Part shown: piece by piece, positions 52,750 through 61,635 of the stretch
How the letters are laid out: every line of letters begins with the position of its first letter
Numbering within the stretch: position 1 is the stretch's first letter
Assembly (NCBI RefSeq): GCF_010119195.1
Contig: NZ_WRXL01000005.1
Span: 310,001 to 374,000, forward strand
DNA from: Haloarcula salina
Lineage (GTDB): Archaea; Halobacteriota; Halobacteria; Halobacteriales; Haloarculaceae
DNA length: 64,000 nucleotides
Direction of reading: 5' to 3'
Translations under genes and position numbers: made by a program
The notes under the pieces: generated by a model
Databases searched by the model: none
What the model saw: the letters and a program-made list of their open reading frames with translations, nothing else
Told to the model about the DNA's origin: nothing

Positions 52750-52767
52750 ATTTAGGCGGACATAAAA
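52750..52767. promoter_or_regulatory. Degenerate iron operator, site 8
   Basis: ATTTAGGCGGACATAAAA matches the consensus except for one substitution in each arm. It covers the TAAATTT box of the RraA-like gene, about 26 bases before its ATG. Confidence 0.6.
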
Positions 52768-53014
52768 AATTTCGCTCATGGGTAGAGGATTGTCGGTCAG
52801 TTCTCAGCAGTGGCTGGAGGTCACAGCGGACAGGGTGGCGCGAACGCGCCACCAGACGAGGCATGATTCCGCTCACAACGTTCGTCTCGGAGCGTCGCGC
52901 CAGCGAATCTGTGATTCGATACGGCAGCTATCGAGTGTTTCAACGGGTGTGTTGAATCACTAGACGGCGTCGAGACAGGTCGCTAAATCAACGGAGTTGA
53001 AGCAGCGAGTGTCT
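52768..53014. other. Intergenic region between the siderophore cluster and the IS remnant
   Basis: About 250 bases. A 61-codon open frame at 52778 has no promoter and unusual composition. I see no terminal inverted repeat that could mark the end of the insertion sequence. Confidence 0.4.
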
Positions 53015-53585
53015 ATGACACAAATCTCCCGCTTCACCGAGCGTTGCGTCTCGATTGCACAAAGCGCTACGGGTGAGAGAGGCGAATCCGCCGCCCCGGA
53101 GGGTGGCGATGGATTTGCCGACTATGCCTACGTTTCGATCCACTGGCTCCGGATTTACCTCGACACGTCCTACCGCATGACCATCGACCTGCTGAAGGAA
53201 ATGCCACAAATAGCAAGGGATATCCGCCTTGAGCCGGCCGACCTCCCGCGCCATCGGCGTTGTGTAAAGCATTCGCCCGAATCAAGATGTGTCTCTGTCG
53301 AGTGCTGCTACGCCAGTTGGCGCAGCTGCACGACCCTTCTGAACACGGTGCTCTCGGCGCAACATTCTACGAACGCTCAGCTGCGAGACGTCACTACTGC
53401 AATCGAATCAGCTACCGCGTCCAGAAGCTGAAGGTCACGAAACTCGTCGATACAGACTCGCAAGCCGTCCTTGAGGCTCACTGCTCAACAGCTCGGGAAG
53501 GAAGCGACGCCGACCTCGCCGAGCAGATCACCCGCCGGAACGCGGGGATCTGCGGAGCCTCGCCGCTGACAAAGGACCCGATTGC
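53015..53585 (+). pseudogene. Degraded IS5-family (ISH1-like) transposase
   Basis: The frame from ATG 53015 reads SQ-like start MTQISRFTERCVSIAQSATG and YVSIHWLRIYLDTSYRMTID, as in IS5-family transposases of haloarchaea. Near 53253 the frame shifts and continues as LCKAFARIKMCLCRVLLRQL, then HYCNRISYRVQKLKVTKLVD. Near 53545 it shifts again (DLRSLAADKG in the third frame) and then ends without the last catalytic part. At least two frameshifts and the missing C-terminus show it is dead. It sits exactly at the right border of the siderophore cluster. Confidence 0.8.
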
Positions 53586-54278
53586 ACACGTACACGCTGC
53601 TCAAGACAGCGGGAGGGGACGCCATAGAGACGACGGACTGTTTCCTCGCCGTCACCGCACCGAGAGAGACACCCGATCCGTTGGATGGACGGAAGGCGCG
53701 CATCCGGGGGAGTTTCGAAGGGATGGGTGGATTCACTCCGGAAGTCCACCAGCCACGCGAGACGTTACACGCAGAAACACTATCGGAACACCTCCAACTC
53801 TTGACTTGTAATCAGACCGATGCAATTGGTCTTCTCTCATTTCGAACATGGACGAGGAGACCACAAATTGGGTCCAGATAACTCCAAAATATCATTTTTC
53901 TTTTCCGACAGGATTGAGAAGCAACCGTCACTACCGATTACATTCCCAATTCCGAGTGAAATCTCATAATATAGCACAACCTGGCCCACACTCAAACTAT
54001 TTCTTCCCCTGTGTCGGAATACCGGATCACATATAGATAACGCGCACTCATTTTCAGTGTTCTACTCGGGAAACAACTGGCGAAGACGAATGCCAACGAT
54101 GGAGCGAAATATCGCTCCTTCGTCATTCATATTCCGTAGAACGTGTCCAGTATTGCTACCGACAGCTCTCCCTGAGACATTCAGACCGGGGACAAGACAC
54201 TGTGTAGTAGATGAAACTGGAGTGATCCAGAGAGAGTTCGAACGCAAACGGTATGTCGGTCCTCGTAGAGGCACAGGT
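53586..54278. other. Gene-poor stretch after the IS remnant
   Basis: About 690 bases. Open frames of up to 99 codons exist (for example 53582-53881), but none matches a family I know and none has a promoter with normal spacing. The right half is AT-rich. It may hold further decayed mobile DNA. Confidence 0.4.
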
Positions 54279-55361
54279 ATGCGAACAGACGAGCGACTCG
54301 ATATCGGAGTAATCGGGCTCGGGACGTACGGACAGTACCGAGCCGACATTCTCGATGACTTCGGCCACCGAATGTACGGTTCAGACACGGATCTCGACAG
54401 GGACCAAGACGTAGTCTCTGATTTCGAAGGGGGACTGTACGATACCCCCAGTTCGCTGTACGAACAGGACATCGATGCAGTCGTCATCGCGACACCGAAC
54501 AAGTTCCACGAGCCTATCGCGGTAGATGCGATGGAGCGGGGACTCGACGTATTCATCGAAAAACCACTGGCACATACGATGGAAAGTGCCTCACGAATCG
54601 CAGAGACAGCGAAGGAGACCGGAAGGATCTGCATGGTCGGATTCCAAAGCCGATTCCTGAATGTCTGTAACATTCTCAAGTGGTATATCGACGAAGGGCA
54701 TTTCGGAGACATCAATCACGTCCAGGCGACCTACACCCGCCGACGCGGCGTCCCGGGACGCGGCTCGTGGTTCACCTCGAAAGAGATTGCTGGCGGTGGC
54801 GCGGTAATCGATATCGGGATCCACGTCTTCGATCTCCTGTGTTATTTTCTTGACTCACCGACTGTCTCGACTGTCACCTCGTCGACGCGCTCTGATTTCG
54901 GCCATCGCGAATCATACGCATATCTCGATATGTGGGGCGAAGACGACGACGCGAAAATGTTCAACGTCGAAGACGCAGCATCGGGATTTATCGAGTTCGA
55001 GAACGGGTGTACAGCAGCGATAGAAATAGCGTGGGCTACGAACGTCGAACCCGAACACGCCTACTATATCCACGGGACTGAGATGGGAGCGCACCTCGAC
55101 ATTACAGATATCGTCGAGAGCGAGGCGGATGTCGTTCAGACGCTCGATTTTTATCGAGCGGAGACGGGCGGCGCCGACCACTTCCTCGATACGACGGTTA
55201 CGACCAATCGGAACGATCCGTACTGCGATCAGATGGCGATGTTCGCCGACGCCGTCGCGACGGGTGTCGCTCCAACAGTCAATACGATCACGCAGGCACT
55301 CGATACACAGCGCCTCGTCCACCGTATCTACGAACAGAATGACCTGACAGAACCACTTTGA
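54279..55361 (+). CDS. Gfo/Idh/MocA-family oxidoreductase
   Basis: A 360-residue NAD(P)-dependent sugar/inositol dehydrogenase-like protein. The Rossmann motif GVIGLGTYGQY is at about 10-20. The signature EKPLAHTMESASRIAE lies near 95, and GGGAVIDIGIHVFDLLCYFL has the conserved Asp and His of the active site near 180. ATG 54279 is chosen because the Rossmann fold begins a few residues later; the frame reaches 54057 without conserved sequence. It starts a sugar-metabolism block. The substrate is unknown. Confidence 0.87.
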   Translation: MRTDERLDIGVIGLGTYGQYRADILDDFGHRMYGSDTDLDRDQDVVSDFEGGLYDTPSSLYEQDIDAVVIATPNKFHEPIAVDAMERGLDVFIEKPLAHTMESASRIAETAKETGRICMVGFQSRFLNVCNILKWYIDEGHFGDINHVQATYTRRRGVPGRGSWFTSKEIAGGGAVIDIGIHVFDLLCYFLDSPTVSTVTSSTRSDFGHRESYAYLDMWGEDDDAKMFNVEDAASGFIEFENGCTAAIEIAWATNVEPEHAYYIHGTEMGAHLDITDIVESEADVVQTLDFYRAETGGADHFLDTTVTTNRNDPYCDQMAMFADAVATGVAPTVNTITQALDTQRLVHRIYEQNDLTEPL

Positions 55362-55860
55362 TAAAAAACCCACGCAAGCGTTTCACAGTATCAAATACCC
55401 GATCGGGATCCATAACACACGTACAGATGTTATCGAAGCCGGTTCAGTCAGTCGGTTCCCGGGACCGCACCGTACTGGTATGGATCGTCGCGCAGTCACT
55501 GCGTCACGCTGTCAGTAGTACGACTCGTTTGCCGCGTCTGGGAACAGGTGTTTCCCACACGTCAGGACCGGAAATGTTTGATCATCGGAAACGCACCGCT
55601 GACCCCCTTCCGTCGATCTATGCGCATGTGGAACGAATCCAATCGACGCGTCAGTCGGAGCGGAGACCGCGACAGCCTCGTCGCGGTTGCCGAGCAAGAA
55701 TGCTGTACCGAACACGCCCCCGAACGTCTTTGCCACGCCGTTTCCGGTGCACGTGCTGTCGTGTGGGCTCACTACTGACGGGGGCAGGTGTCTTCAGCCG
55801 AATTACGCCAGTAGGGAGCGGAACGCCGGCAGTGAAGCACTCAGCTCCCGACCGCGTGAG
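55362..55860. other. Intergenic region between two convergent genes
   Basis: About 500 bases between the oxidoreductase and the convergent epimerase. Several short overlapping frames exist on both strands but none looks coding. It may contain a decayed gene that I cannot identify. Confidence 0.35.
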
Positions 55861-57159
55861 CTACGTCTCCGACGGTGGAAGCGACAGTTCCTCGAGTTCG
55901 GCGATGCACTCCAGCATCGCACGACCGTTGTGATAGGCGGCCTTGTACTCCGCACCTTTTCGACCGAGAGGCTCCAAATCGTCCGCAATGCCGGAGTGCC
56001 ACTCGCCGACGTCCCAGTCGATCTGGTGGTCCACGATGAACGAAACCGTTTCCTCGAATACCTCACGATACGTCTCGTCGCCTGTGTGGGCGTACATCTT
56101 CAGCGCACTGGTGACACACTCGGCTTGAACCCACCACGCCTTGATTCGGTTCGTTGCCGGCTCACCGAACGGTCCGTAGAAATAGAACCCACCGTGCTCG
56201 GAGTCGTATCCGTATTCGAGCGAGTACTCGAACAGGTCCCTGTAGAGGTCTGTGAACAACGACTGCGACAGGTCTAACGCTTCGGCTGCTTCCATCGTCA
56301 GCCAGATGTTCTCCAGATCGTGACCGTACGAGGCGATGCGGAAGTCCTCGTCGTCGAGTTTCGGTGTCCAGTCGGGTTCGTACTTGTCGCTGCAAGCCGT
56401 CAGGCCGTGTCGTACGACCGTGCAGGTCAGGATGTGAAGCAGTTCCTGCAAGCGGGTACCGCTTCGCTCTGTCCCGATCGCTTCGTGGAAGGTGGTGAAC
56501 GCCTCCAGGAGGTGGAGATGGGTGTTCATTAGTTTCAGCGAGGGATCCAACACGTCGTCGCCGGACTCCTTTGGCGACCAGTCCGGTTCGATGTTCGCTA
56601 AATAGGTCTGCCCCTCCGTTATCGGCGTCCAGTCCGCTTCGAAATACTCGGTGTAACCGCCGCGTGTGTGATCCTTTGCCTCGGTTTCCAGTAGGTCGAA
56701 CAGTTCGACCGCGAGATCGCGGGCCCCCTCGATGCCCGTAGCACGATAGTACTCAGAGAGTGCGTAGAGCCCGAACGACTGGCCGTACATGTGTTTGTTC
56801 GGCTTGGACGTCGTTCCGTCACGCTCGACCTCCCAGTAGAATCCACCGTGTTCGTCGTCCCACATCTCGTCGCGCAGGAACTCGCACCCCAGGTCCGCCG
56901 CCTCGCGGTATTCCCCATCGCCGTACCCTTCACGGTCGAGCCGAGCCGAGAGCCAGACCATTCGAGACTGACTGACGATCATCTTGTGGTCTTGTCCATT
57001 GAACTCGCCGTCCTCGTCGTATCCGAGGACGTACCCGCCGTGGTCCTCGTCGAGACAACGAGGATACCAGAACTCGAGGATGGTGTCACTCAGGACCTCC
57101 CGTAGTTTCGGGAGATACGACTCTGCTAACGAGGTGGCTGACTCGCTCATGAGATACAT
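55861..57159 (-). CDS. AGE-family epimerase (N-acylglucosamine/cellobiose 2-epimerase-like)
   Basis: A 432-residue (alpha/alpha)6-barrel protein of the AGE superfamily. Characteristic stretches are DEDHGGYVLGYDEDG, MWDDEHGGFYWEVERDG, KHMYGQSFGLYALSEYYRA, SYGHDLENIWLTMEA and KAWWVQAECVTSAL, with paired histidines that serve as acid/base. It interconverts sugar epimers such as glucose/mannose or cellobiose/glucosyl-mannose. The start at 57159 (MYLMSES) fits a TATATAAT box 26 bases upstream. It fits well with the nearby GH5 glycosidase if the substrate is a beta-mannan or glucan. Confidence 0.87.
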   Translation of the reverse strand: MYLMSESATSLAESYLPKLREVLSDTILEFWYPRCLDEDHGGYVLGYDEDGEFNGQDHKMIVSQSRMVWLSARLDREGYGDGEYREAADLGCEFLRDEMWDDEHGGFYWEVERDGTTSKPNKHMYGQSFGLYALSEYYRATGIEGARDLAVELFDLLETEAKDHTRGGYTEYFEADWTPITEGQTYLANIEPDWSPKESGDDVLDPSLKLMNTHLHLLEAFTTFHEAIGTERSGTRLQELLHILTCTVVRHGLTACSDKYEPDWTPKLDDEDFRIASYGHDLENIWLTMEAAEALDLSQSLFTDLYRDLFEYSLEYGYDSEHGGFYFYGPFGEPATNRIKAWWVQAECVTSALKMYAHTGDETYREVFEETVSFIVDHQIDWDVGEWHSGIADDLEPLGRKGAEYKAAYHNGRAMLECIAELEELSLPPSET

Positions 57160-57396
57160 CGCTACAAAGCCAACGATAGTATATAATATTTCCCCCATCG
57201 GTGGAGGCGAGAGCTGTGTTCTGCATTGCGAACTGGAACGAGTTGGTGTCACGCCGTTCCGCTCATCCGCAGATGATACGTGGCAAATCACCGCGGACCA
57301 ACCGGGGGCGAACGTGAGGGAACCATACAGGGCAGTGAATCGGGGGCTGTCGATTGAATCGCCTGGCGACCGTCTACGACTGAGGGCTACCGACGC

Positions 57397-58722
57397 TTAT
57401 TCGATCACGACAGCGTCGATATCGTAGTAACCCCATCCCTTTTCGATGGTGATCGTATTGCTTCCCTCGTCGAAGGCATACGTCCCGACGCTGGTCTTCG
57501 TGAAGGTGGACGATTGCGGGAGTGTGACCTGCCCCTTCGAGCCCCCGTTGATGTAGAGATTCGCTTCTTTCGTATCGTACTCGGAGGCGTACCGGATCGT
57601 GACTGTCCGGTCACCGCTGGCCGCGGCATTGAAGTCCATCGTCACTGAGTCGCCAGCGCTGTCGAATCCAGTGACATACGCGTCGCCCCAGTATCCCGAG
57701 CGTGTCGTGCCTGTGGATACACCGTCATGAGAGTGGTACTCCGCGTTCAGGTACTTCGTCTCCGTGTCGCCGCCACCACCCTCATCTGAGCCGAGTTTAC
57801 TGTATATCGTCTCGAAGTAGGCCGTCTTTGAGTAGGAGGTCGCACTACACTGGTCTCCCCAGTACGGCGAGGTCATGTTCATCGGTTCAGACGACCCGTC
57901 TCCGTTCCATGCCCAGCCGAGGACGGGCCATCCCAGCGACTTGGCGTGATCGACGAGCGCGGACCAATCGGCCTGTCCGTCCCGCTTGCTACCGAACTCG
58001 CCGATCATACACGGATACTCACTGTTGTCGTCCAGGTACTCGAGATCCTGTACGTCCAGCCAGTCGCCGTCGACAGAGTTGTAGGCGCTGGGATAGATGT
58101 GCGCTGAGAAGACGATATTGTCGTCGGTGATCGACGACGACGCATCGGCCGCGATATCCGTTTCCTGGCCGTATCCCGAGAGATCACAGACTATTGGTCC
58201 TGTGTAACTCGTGTTACTGCGAACGGTGCTCAGCGCGTCGTTATACGCGTTGGCGTACTCGCTCGCCGTCGTATCGTGACTGCCCCACTCGTTGTGGAGG
58301 TTGACGACGAATGAGGAGTTTGCCGAGAGATAGCTGTAGTTGTCTGCCCACCAGTTCGCGGCGTCGTATAGCGCCTGTGGGTCACCGGACCCGTTGTTAG
58401 GGTAGTGGTGACAGGTGGCGATTACCTGATAGCCGTTGGCATTGGCCTCGTCGATCCACCGCCTGGCGTCCGAGAGCGTCGCGCTCGTCTCTCCCCACGA
58501 CGGGGGTTCGATCTCGATTCGGACTGTCGAGATCTCGGAGTGATCGTTCATCAGGTCCCAGCCCAAGTCCTGATCGCCGTCGCAAAAGTACGTGGGCTGG
58601 AGGTTCACGCCGTCGCCGAACGAAGCACCCGTCGCGGCGACAGGCGACGTACTGGCAAGCCCGCCGAGTCCGAAAACTGTACTCACTGCTGTCGATTTGA
58701 GTAGGCTTCTCCGTGTTACCAT
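57397..58722 (-). CDS. Tat-exported GH5 glycoside hydrolase with C-terminal carbohydrate-binding module
   Basis: A 441-residue extracellular enzyme. The Tat signal TRRSLLKST is followed by a hydrophobic stretch and ends near ...PVAATGASF (about residue 32). The catalytic TIM barrel (about 33-300) has the GH5 acid/base Glu145 in NLHNEWGS and the nucleophile Glu242 in MIGEFGSK. After a Gly-rich linker, residues about 315-441 form a beta-sandwich module of the CBM6/CBM35 kind (SGYWGDAYVTGFDSAG to YYDIDAVVIE). Similarity in overall pattern suggests a mannanase or endoglucanase. The promoter ATTTATTATC lies about 38 bases before the ATG. Confidence 0.86.
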   Translation of the reverse strand: MVTRRSLLKSTAVSTVFGLGGLASTSPVAATGASFGDGVNLQPTYFCDGDQDLGWDLMNDHSEISTVRIEIEPPSWGETSATLSDARRWIDEANANGYQVIATCHHYPNNGSGDPQALYDAANWWADNYSYLSANSSFVVNLHNEWGSHDTTASEYANAYNDALSTVRSNTSYTGPIVCDLSGYGQETDIAADASSSITDDNIVFSAHIYPSAYNSVDGDWLDVQDLEYLDDNSEYPCMIGEFGSKRDGQADWSALVDHAKSLGWPVLGWAWNGDGSSEPMNMTSPYWGDQCSATSYSKTAYFETIYSKLGSDEGGGGDTETKYLNAEYHSHDGVSTGTTRSGYWGDAYVTGFDSAGDSVTMDFNAAASGDRTVTIRYASEYDTKEANLYINGGSKGQVTLPQSSTFTKTSVGTYAFDEGSNTITIEKGWGYYDIDAVVIE

Positions 58723-58881
58723 AGGTGTCCCGCACCTGATCGGTATGGTGGTGTGATAATAAATCCACACCATGAATGATCGATATTTTGCTCGTGGAGA
58801 CAGTCAGGGTGGGACTTCACGATCCGCTAGGCCCCACGCAGTCGTACACAGTCTAGTGCTATCTGAGACCGTCAGTCGGGG

Positions 58882-58967
58882 CTATAGTAGCCATTGAACG
58901 TCAGTGCACACCCGATCGCACGACGGCAGTGCGATCGGTATGTAAATCGTTTCAATTGTTACTATAG
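58882..58967 (+). mobile_element. 86-bp MITE-like hairpin element, copy C
   Basis: This copy starts CTATAGTAGCCATTGAACG and ends in ACTATAG, in the same orientation as copy B. It differs from B at only four positions. It abuts a broken minus-strand coding remnant, which suggests that insertion interrupted a gene. Confidence 0.82.
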
Positions 58968-59190
58968 TGATAGAATCGGCAGATTCGTCTACGGTTACGG
59001 TAAGTGGTGTTTCGATGGAGACGCCGTCGGCATACTCGGTAGCGATAGTGAGGTCGTACTCTTCTGCCGCTGCCTGTTTCGGGGGGCGTACTATCCGGCC
59101 CGCCCCAGCGGATGAAGAAGTCCTCTTTCAGCAAGTCCCGAAAGACGTACCCGTAATTGGATGGGAGTGGCGGGTACACCGCCCCCAACG
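58968..59190 (-). pseudogene. Decayed coding remnant next to MITE copy C
   Basis: On the minus strand one frame reads YPPLPSNYGYVFRDLLKEDF and, after a frameshift near 59095, another reads EEYDLTIATEYADGVSIETP and VTVDESADSI up to the edge of the element. The composition looks protein-coding, but the frames are broken and I do not recognise the family. Confidence 0.3.
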
Positions 59191-59233
59191 AAAAGGAGAT
59201 GTTTAAAATGGATGGACGATGATTGACGAAGTG

Positions 59234-60322
59234 ATGACGGCTTACAACGTTGCAGTCGTCGGTACAGGCCCTGACCCGTCGAACCCATCAGTCGAAGGCT
59301 TCGCGATGGGGTATCGTCACGCCGAAGCGTTTCTCGCTGACGAGCGATGCGAACTGGTCGCGTGTGCAGATATCGTCCCGGAAAACGGTGCGGCCTTTGC
59401 TAACGCCTTCGACCTTCCACAGGACCGCGTATTCGAGGACTACGCCGAGCTGCTCGAGGAAGTGGCTCCGGACGTGGTAAGCGTCGCCGTGCCTCCACAG
59501 GTCCACGAGGAAGTCGTCGTCGGCTGTGCACGCGGCGGCGTCGAGGCCATCCACTGCGAGAAGCCGATGGCCCATACGTGGGCCAGCGCACAGCGGATGG
59601 CACAGGTATGTTGGCGGCATGGCGTACAGCTGACGTTCAACCGACAACGCCGGTTCGCTCGACCATTCACCAGGGCGAAGGAGTTGCTCGACGACGGCGA
59701 GATCGGCGAGCTTCGGCGGGTCGAAATCGGCTGGGGAGATTTCTATGACACCGGCGCGCATACGGTCGACCTCGCCGGAATGTTCAACGACGATATCGCC
59801 GCCGAGTGGGTACTCGCGGGCCTTGATTACCGCGAGAAGGACGTTCGGTTCGGGAGTCATCAAGAGAACCAGATGTGGGCGCAGTGGCGCTACGAAAACG
59901 GCGTCTACGGCGTCGCCTCGACCGGCGAGGGAAGCGACTTCGTGGACGCCGCGCTAACCCTCAACGGAACCGCCGGGACGATACGTATCGACGAAGCAGA
60001 CGGTCCGATGCTGTCCGTGAACCGGGGTCCCGACTCGCGACAGGTCGATGTCGACGGCGAGACGATGCACAGGACGGGCACGGAAAGTGAGGATCGCTAC
60101 GGGTCACACTTCCACGACCGTGCAGTCGAAGCGCTCCTCGACGGGGTCGAAACCGAAACGGAACCACGCATTAGCGCTCGAATCGGCCTGAACACTGCCG
60201 AGATACTGTTCGCGGGCTACGAGTCCGTCCGAAAACGAGGCCGTGTGGAACTCCCGCTCACCGTCACGGACAACCCACTCGAAGGAATGGTCGAGACGGG
60301 CAGCTTGACACCCTCGGAGTGA
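59234..60322 (+). CDS. Gfo/Idh/MocA-family oxidoreductase
   Basis: A 362-residue NAD(P)-dependent dehydrogenase-like protein. The Rossmann motif VAVVGTGPDP is at the N-terminus, IHCEKPMAHTWASAQRMAQ near 110, and the catalytic region WGDFYDTGAHTVDLAGMF near 175. ATG 59234 is favoured over 59219 because GTTTAAAAT lies 26 bases upstream. It belongs to the same superfamily as the protein at 54279 but to a different branch. It is followed by a TIM-barrel isomerase gene, a frequent pair in inositol and rare-sugar catabolism. Confidence 0.88.
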   Translation: MTAYNVAVVGTGPDPSNPSVEGFAMGYRHAEAFLADERCELVACADIVPENGAAFANAFDLPQDRVFEDYAELLEEVAPDVVSVAVPPQVHEEVVVGCARGGVEAIHCEKPMAHTWASAQRMAQVCWRHGVQLTFNRQRRFARPFTRAKELLDDGEIGELRRVEIGWGDFYDTGAHTVDLAGMFNDDIAAEWVLAGLDYREKDVRFGSHQENQMWAQWRYENGVYGVASTGEGSDFVDAALTLNGTAGTIRIDEADGPMLSVNRGPDSRQVDVDGETMHRTGTESEDRYGSHFHDRAVEALLDGVETETEPRISARIGLNTAEILFAGYESVRKRGRVELPLTVTDNPLEGMVETGSLTPSE

Positions 60323-60369
60323 GAGTGAGTCCAAACTGTTATAAGACGAGCCGGTCCACACAGAGTCGC

Positions 60370-61101
60370 ATGACGAAACTTGGCTTCCAGCTGTACAGTA
60401 TCAACGCTATCGACGATACACTACCGACCGTTCTCGAACGAGTCAGTGAGACACCGTTTGAGGGCGTCGAATTCGCCGGGATCAACGGTGGCACCGTCGA
60501 TCAAGCCCGAAGGGCACTCGAGCGAACGGGACTCCAGTCGGCGGGTGCACACGTCGGGCTGGACGAAATTGAAGTCGACCCAGAGGGGATGGCCACCACG
60601 TATCGGCGACTGGGGTGTGAACACGTCGCTGTACCGTGGCTCGATCCGGAACACTTCGAGAGTCGCGACCGCGTCGCGGAGGTCGCCCAGCGGCTTGACG
60701 ATGCCGCCGAGAGACTCTCAAACCACGGGATCACTCTGCACTACCACAATCACGATCAAGAGTTTACCGGCCTCGACGACGGCCCGGCTGTCGAGACGCT
60801 GCGTGACCTGACCGAAACCGTTCGATTCCAGGTAGACGTCGGATGGGCCGGTGCAGCAGGCTACGACCCGCTTCGGATACTGGAAACCTTCGGCGACCGA
60901 ATCGAAATCGTCCACCTCAAAGACTTCGATGAGAGCGCTGGTGAGACCGTAACCGTCGGTGAAGGAGATTTAGATCTCGATAAACTCGCAGCGGCCGTCC
61001 ACGACCTCGACCTCGAGTGGCTCATCTACGAGGCAGAGGGCGAGCCAGACAGCTACGACACGCTCACGCACGCCGCGTCGGTCGTTGCGAACTACTACTG
61101 A
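60370..61101 (+). CDS. Sugar phosphate isomerase/epimerase (xylose isomerase-like TIM barrel)
   Basis: A 243-residue TIM-barrel protein of the AP-endonuclease-2 superfamily. Metal-binding residues fall in the segments FEGVEFAGING, ITLHYHNHDQEF, RFQVDVGWAGAAG, IEIVHLKDFDE and LEWLIYEAEG. Members isomerise or epimerise keto-sugars or dehydrate inosose. A GTTATAAG box lies about 28 bases before ATG 60370, so it has its own leaderless promoter despite following the oxidoreductase by 47 bases. Both probably act in one sugar pathway. Confidence 0.87.
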   Translation: MTKLGFQLYSINAIDDTLPTVLERVSETPFEGVEFAGINGGTVDQARRALERTGLQSAGAHVGLDEIEVDPEGMATTYRRLGCEHVAVPWLDPEHFESRDRVAEVAQRLDDAAERLSNHGITLHYHNHDQEFTGLDDGPAVETLRDLTETVRFQVDVGWAGAAGYDPLRILETFGDRIEIVHLKDFDESAGETVTVGEGDLDLDKLAAAVHDLDLEWLIYEAEGEPDSYDTLTHAASVVANYY

Positions 61102-61113
61102 CCGCGGTTCGGT

Positions 61114-61599
61114 TCACGTAGTCACCATCGTCGTGAACCCATCGAACCGGAGGGCGACCTTCTGGGCGATATCGCCAAATATCGCTTTCCCAGTCGGCGA
61201 GCGTGATGCACCGACGACGAAGACGTGGTCACAGCCCTGCTCGTTCGCTGTGTCGAGAATCCGCTCTCCCCGAGTTTCCGCATTGTCGACGGAGACTGCG
61301 ATATGAACGTCGATGCCGGTCTCAGCTATCAGCGGTTCTGCGAACGATTTCGCGTCCGCTGCTGCCCCTTCGACGACCGACGAGTGGTCGTAATCGACAT
61401 TTTCGACGCGTCCGATAGATTCCAGTTGCTCGACATCGGCGTCGTATTCCTCCTCGTCGAGATGCCAGAGTAAGACGAGGTCGGCACCAGTTCCGTCAGC
61501 GTAACTCACTGCTTCTTCGAGCAGTGCTCGATGCGTACTAGTCTCTCTCAGGCTCACTAATCCGCAATTCACATCGTGCTTGTCGTCGGGTCGCCACAT
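61114..61599 (-). CDS. Universal stress protein (UspA family)
   Basis: A 161-residue protein with the UspA fold. The ATP-binding pattern G-x2-G-x9-G-(S/T)-like is represented by VVGASRSPTGKAIFGDIAQK near residue 128, and ADLVLLWHLDEEEY is the early strand. The start may be slightly internal. It converges with the sugar isomerase gene (12-base gap). The physiological role is unknown. Confidence 0.8.
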   Translation of the reverse strand: MWRPDDKHDVNCGLVSLRETSTHRALLEEAVSYADGTGADLVLLWHLDEEEYDADVEQLESIGRVENVDYDHSSVVEGAAADAKSFAEPLIAETGIDVHIAVSVDNAETRGERILDTANEQGCDHVFVVGASRSPTGKAIFGDIAQKVALRFDGFTTMVTT

Positions 61600-61635
61600 A
61601 AGTGTATTGGCACTCTCGAAATGTCAGGAAAGCGA

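Larger units (their letters stand above)
58723..59233. other. Intergenic region with MITE copy C and a coding remnant
   Basis: About 510 bases between the divergent GH5 gene and the second oxidoreductase. They contain MITE copy C (58882-58967), a decayed minus-strand coding remnant (58968-59190) and the oxidoreductase promoter GTTTAAAAT near 59206. Confidence 0.5.

Noticed and set aside
53582-53881. 99-codon frame after the IS remnant
   Set aside because: It overlaps the degraded transposase, has no promoter and resembles no known protein.
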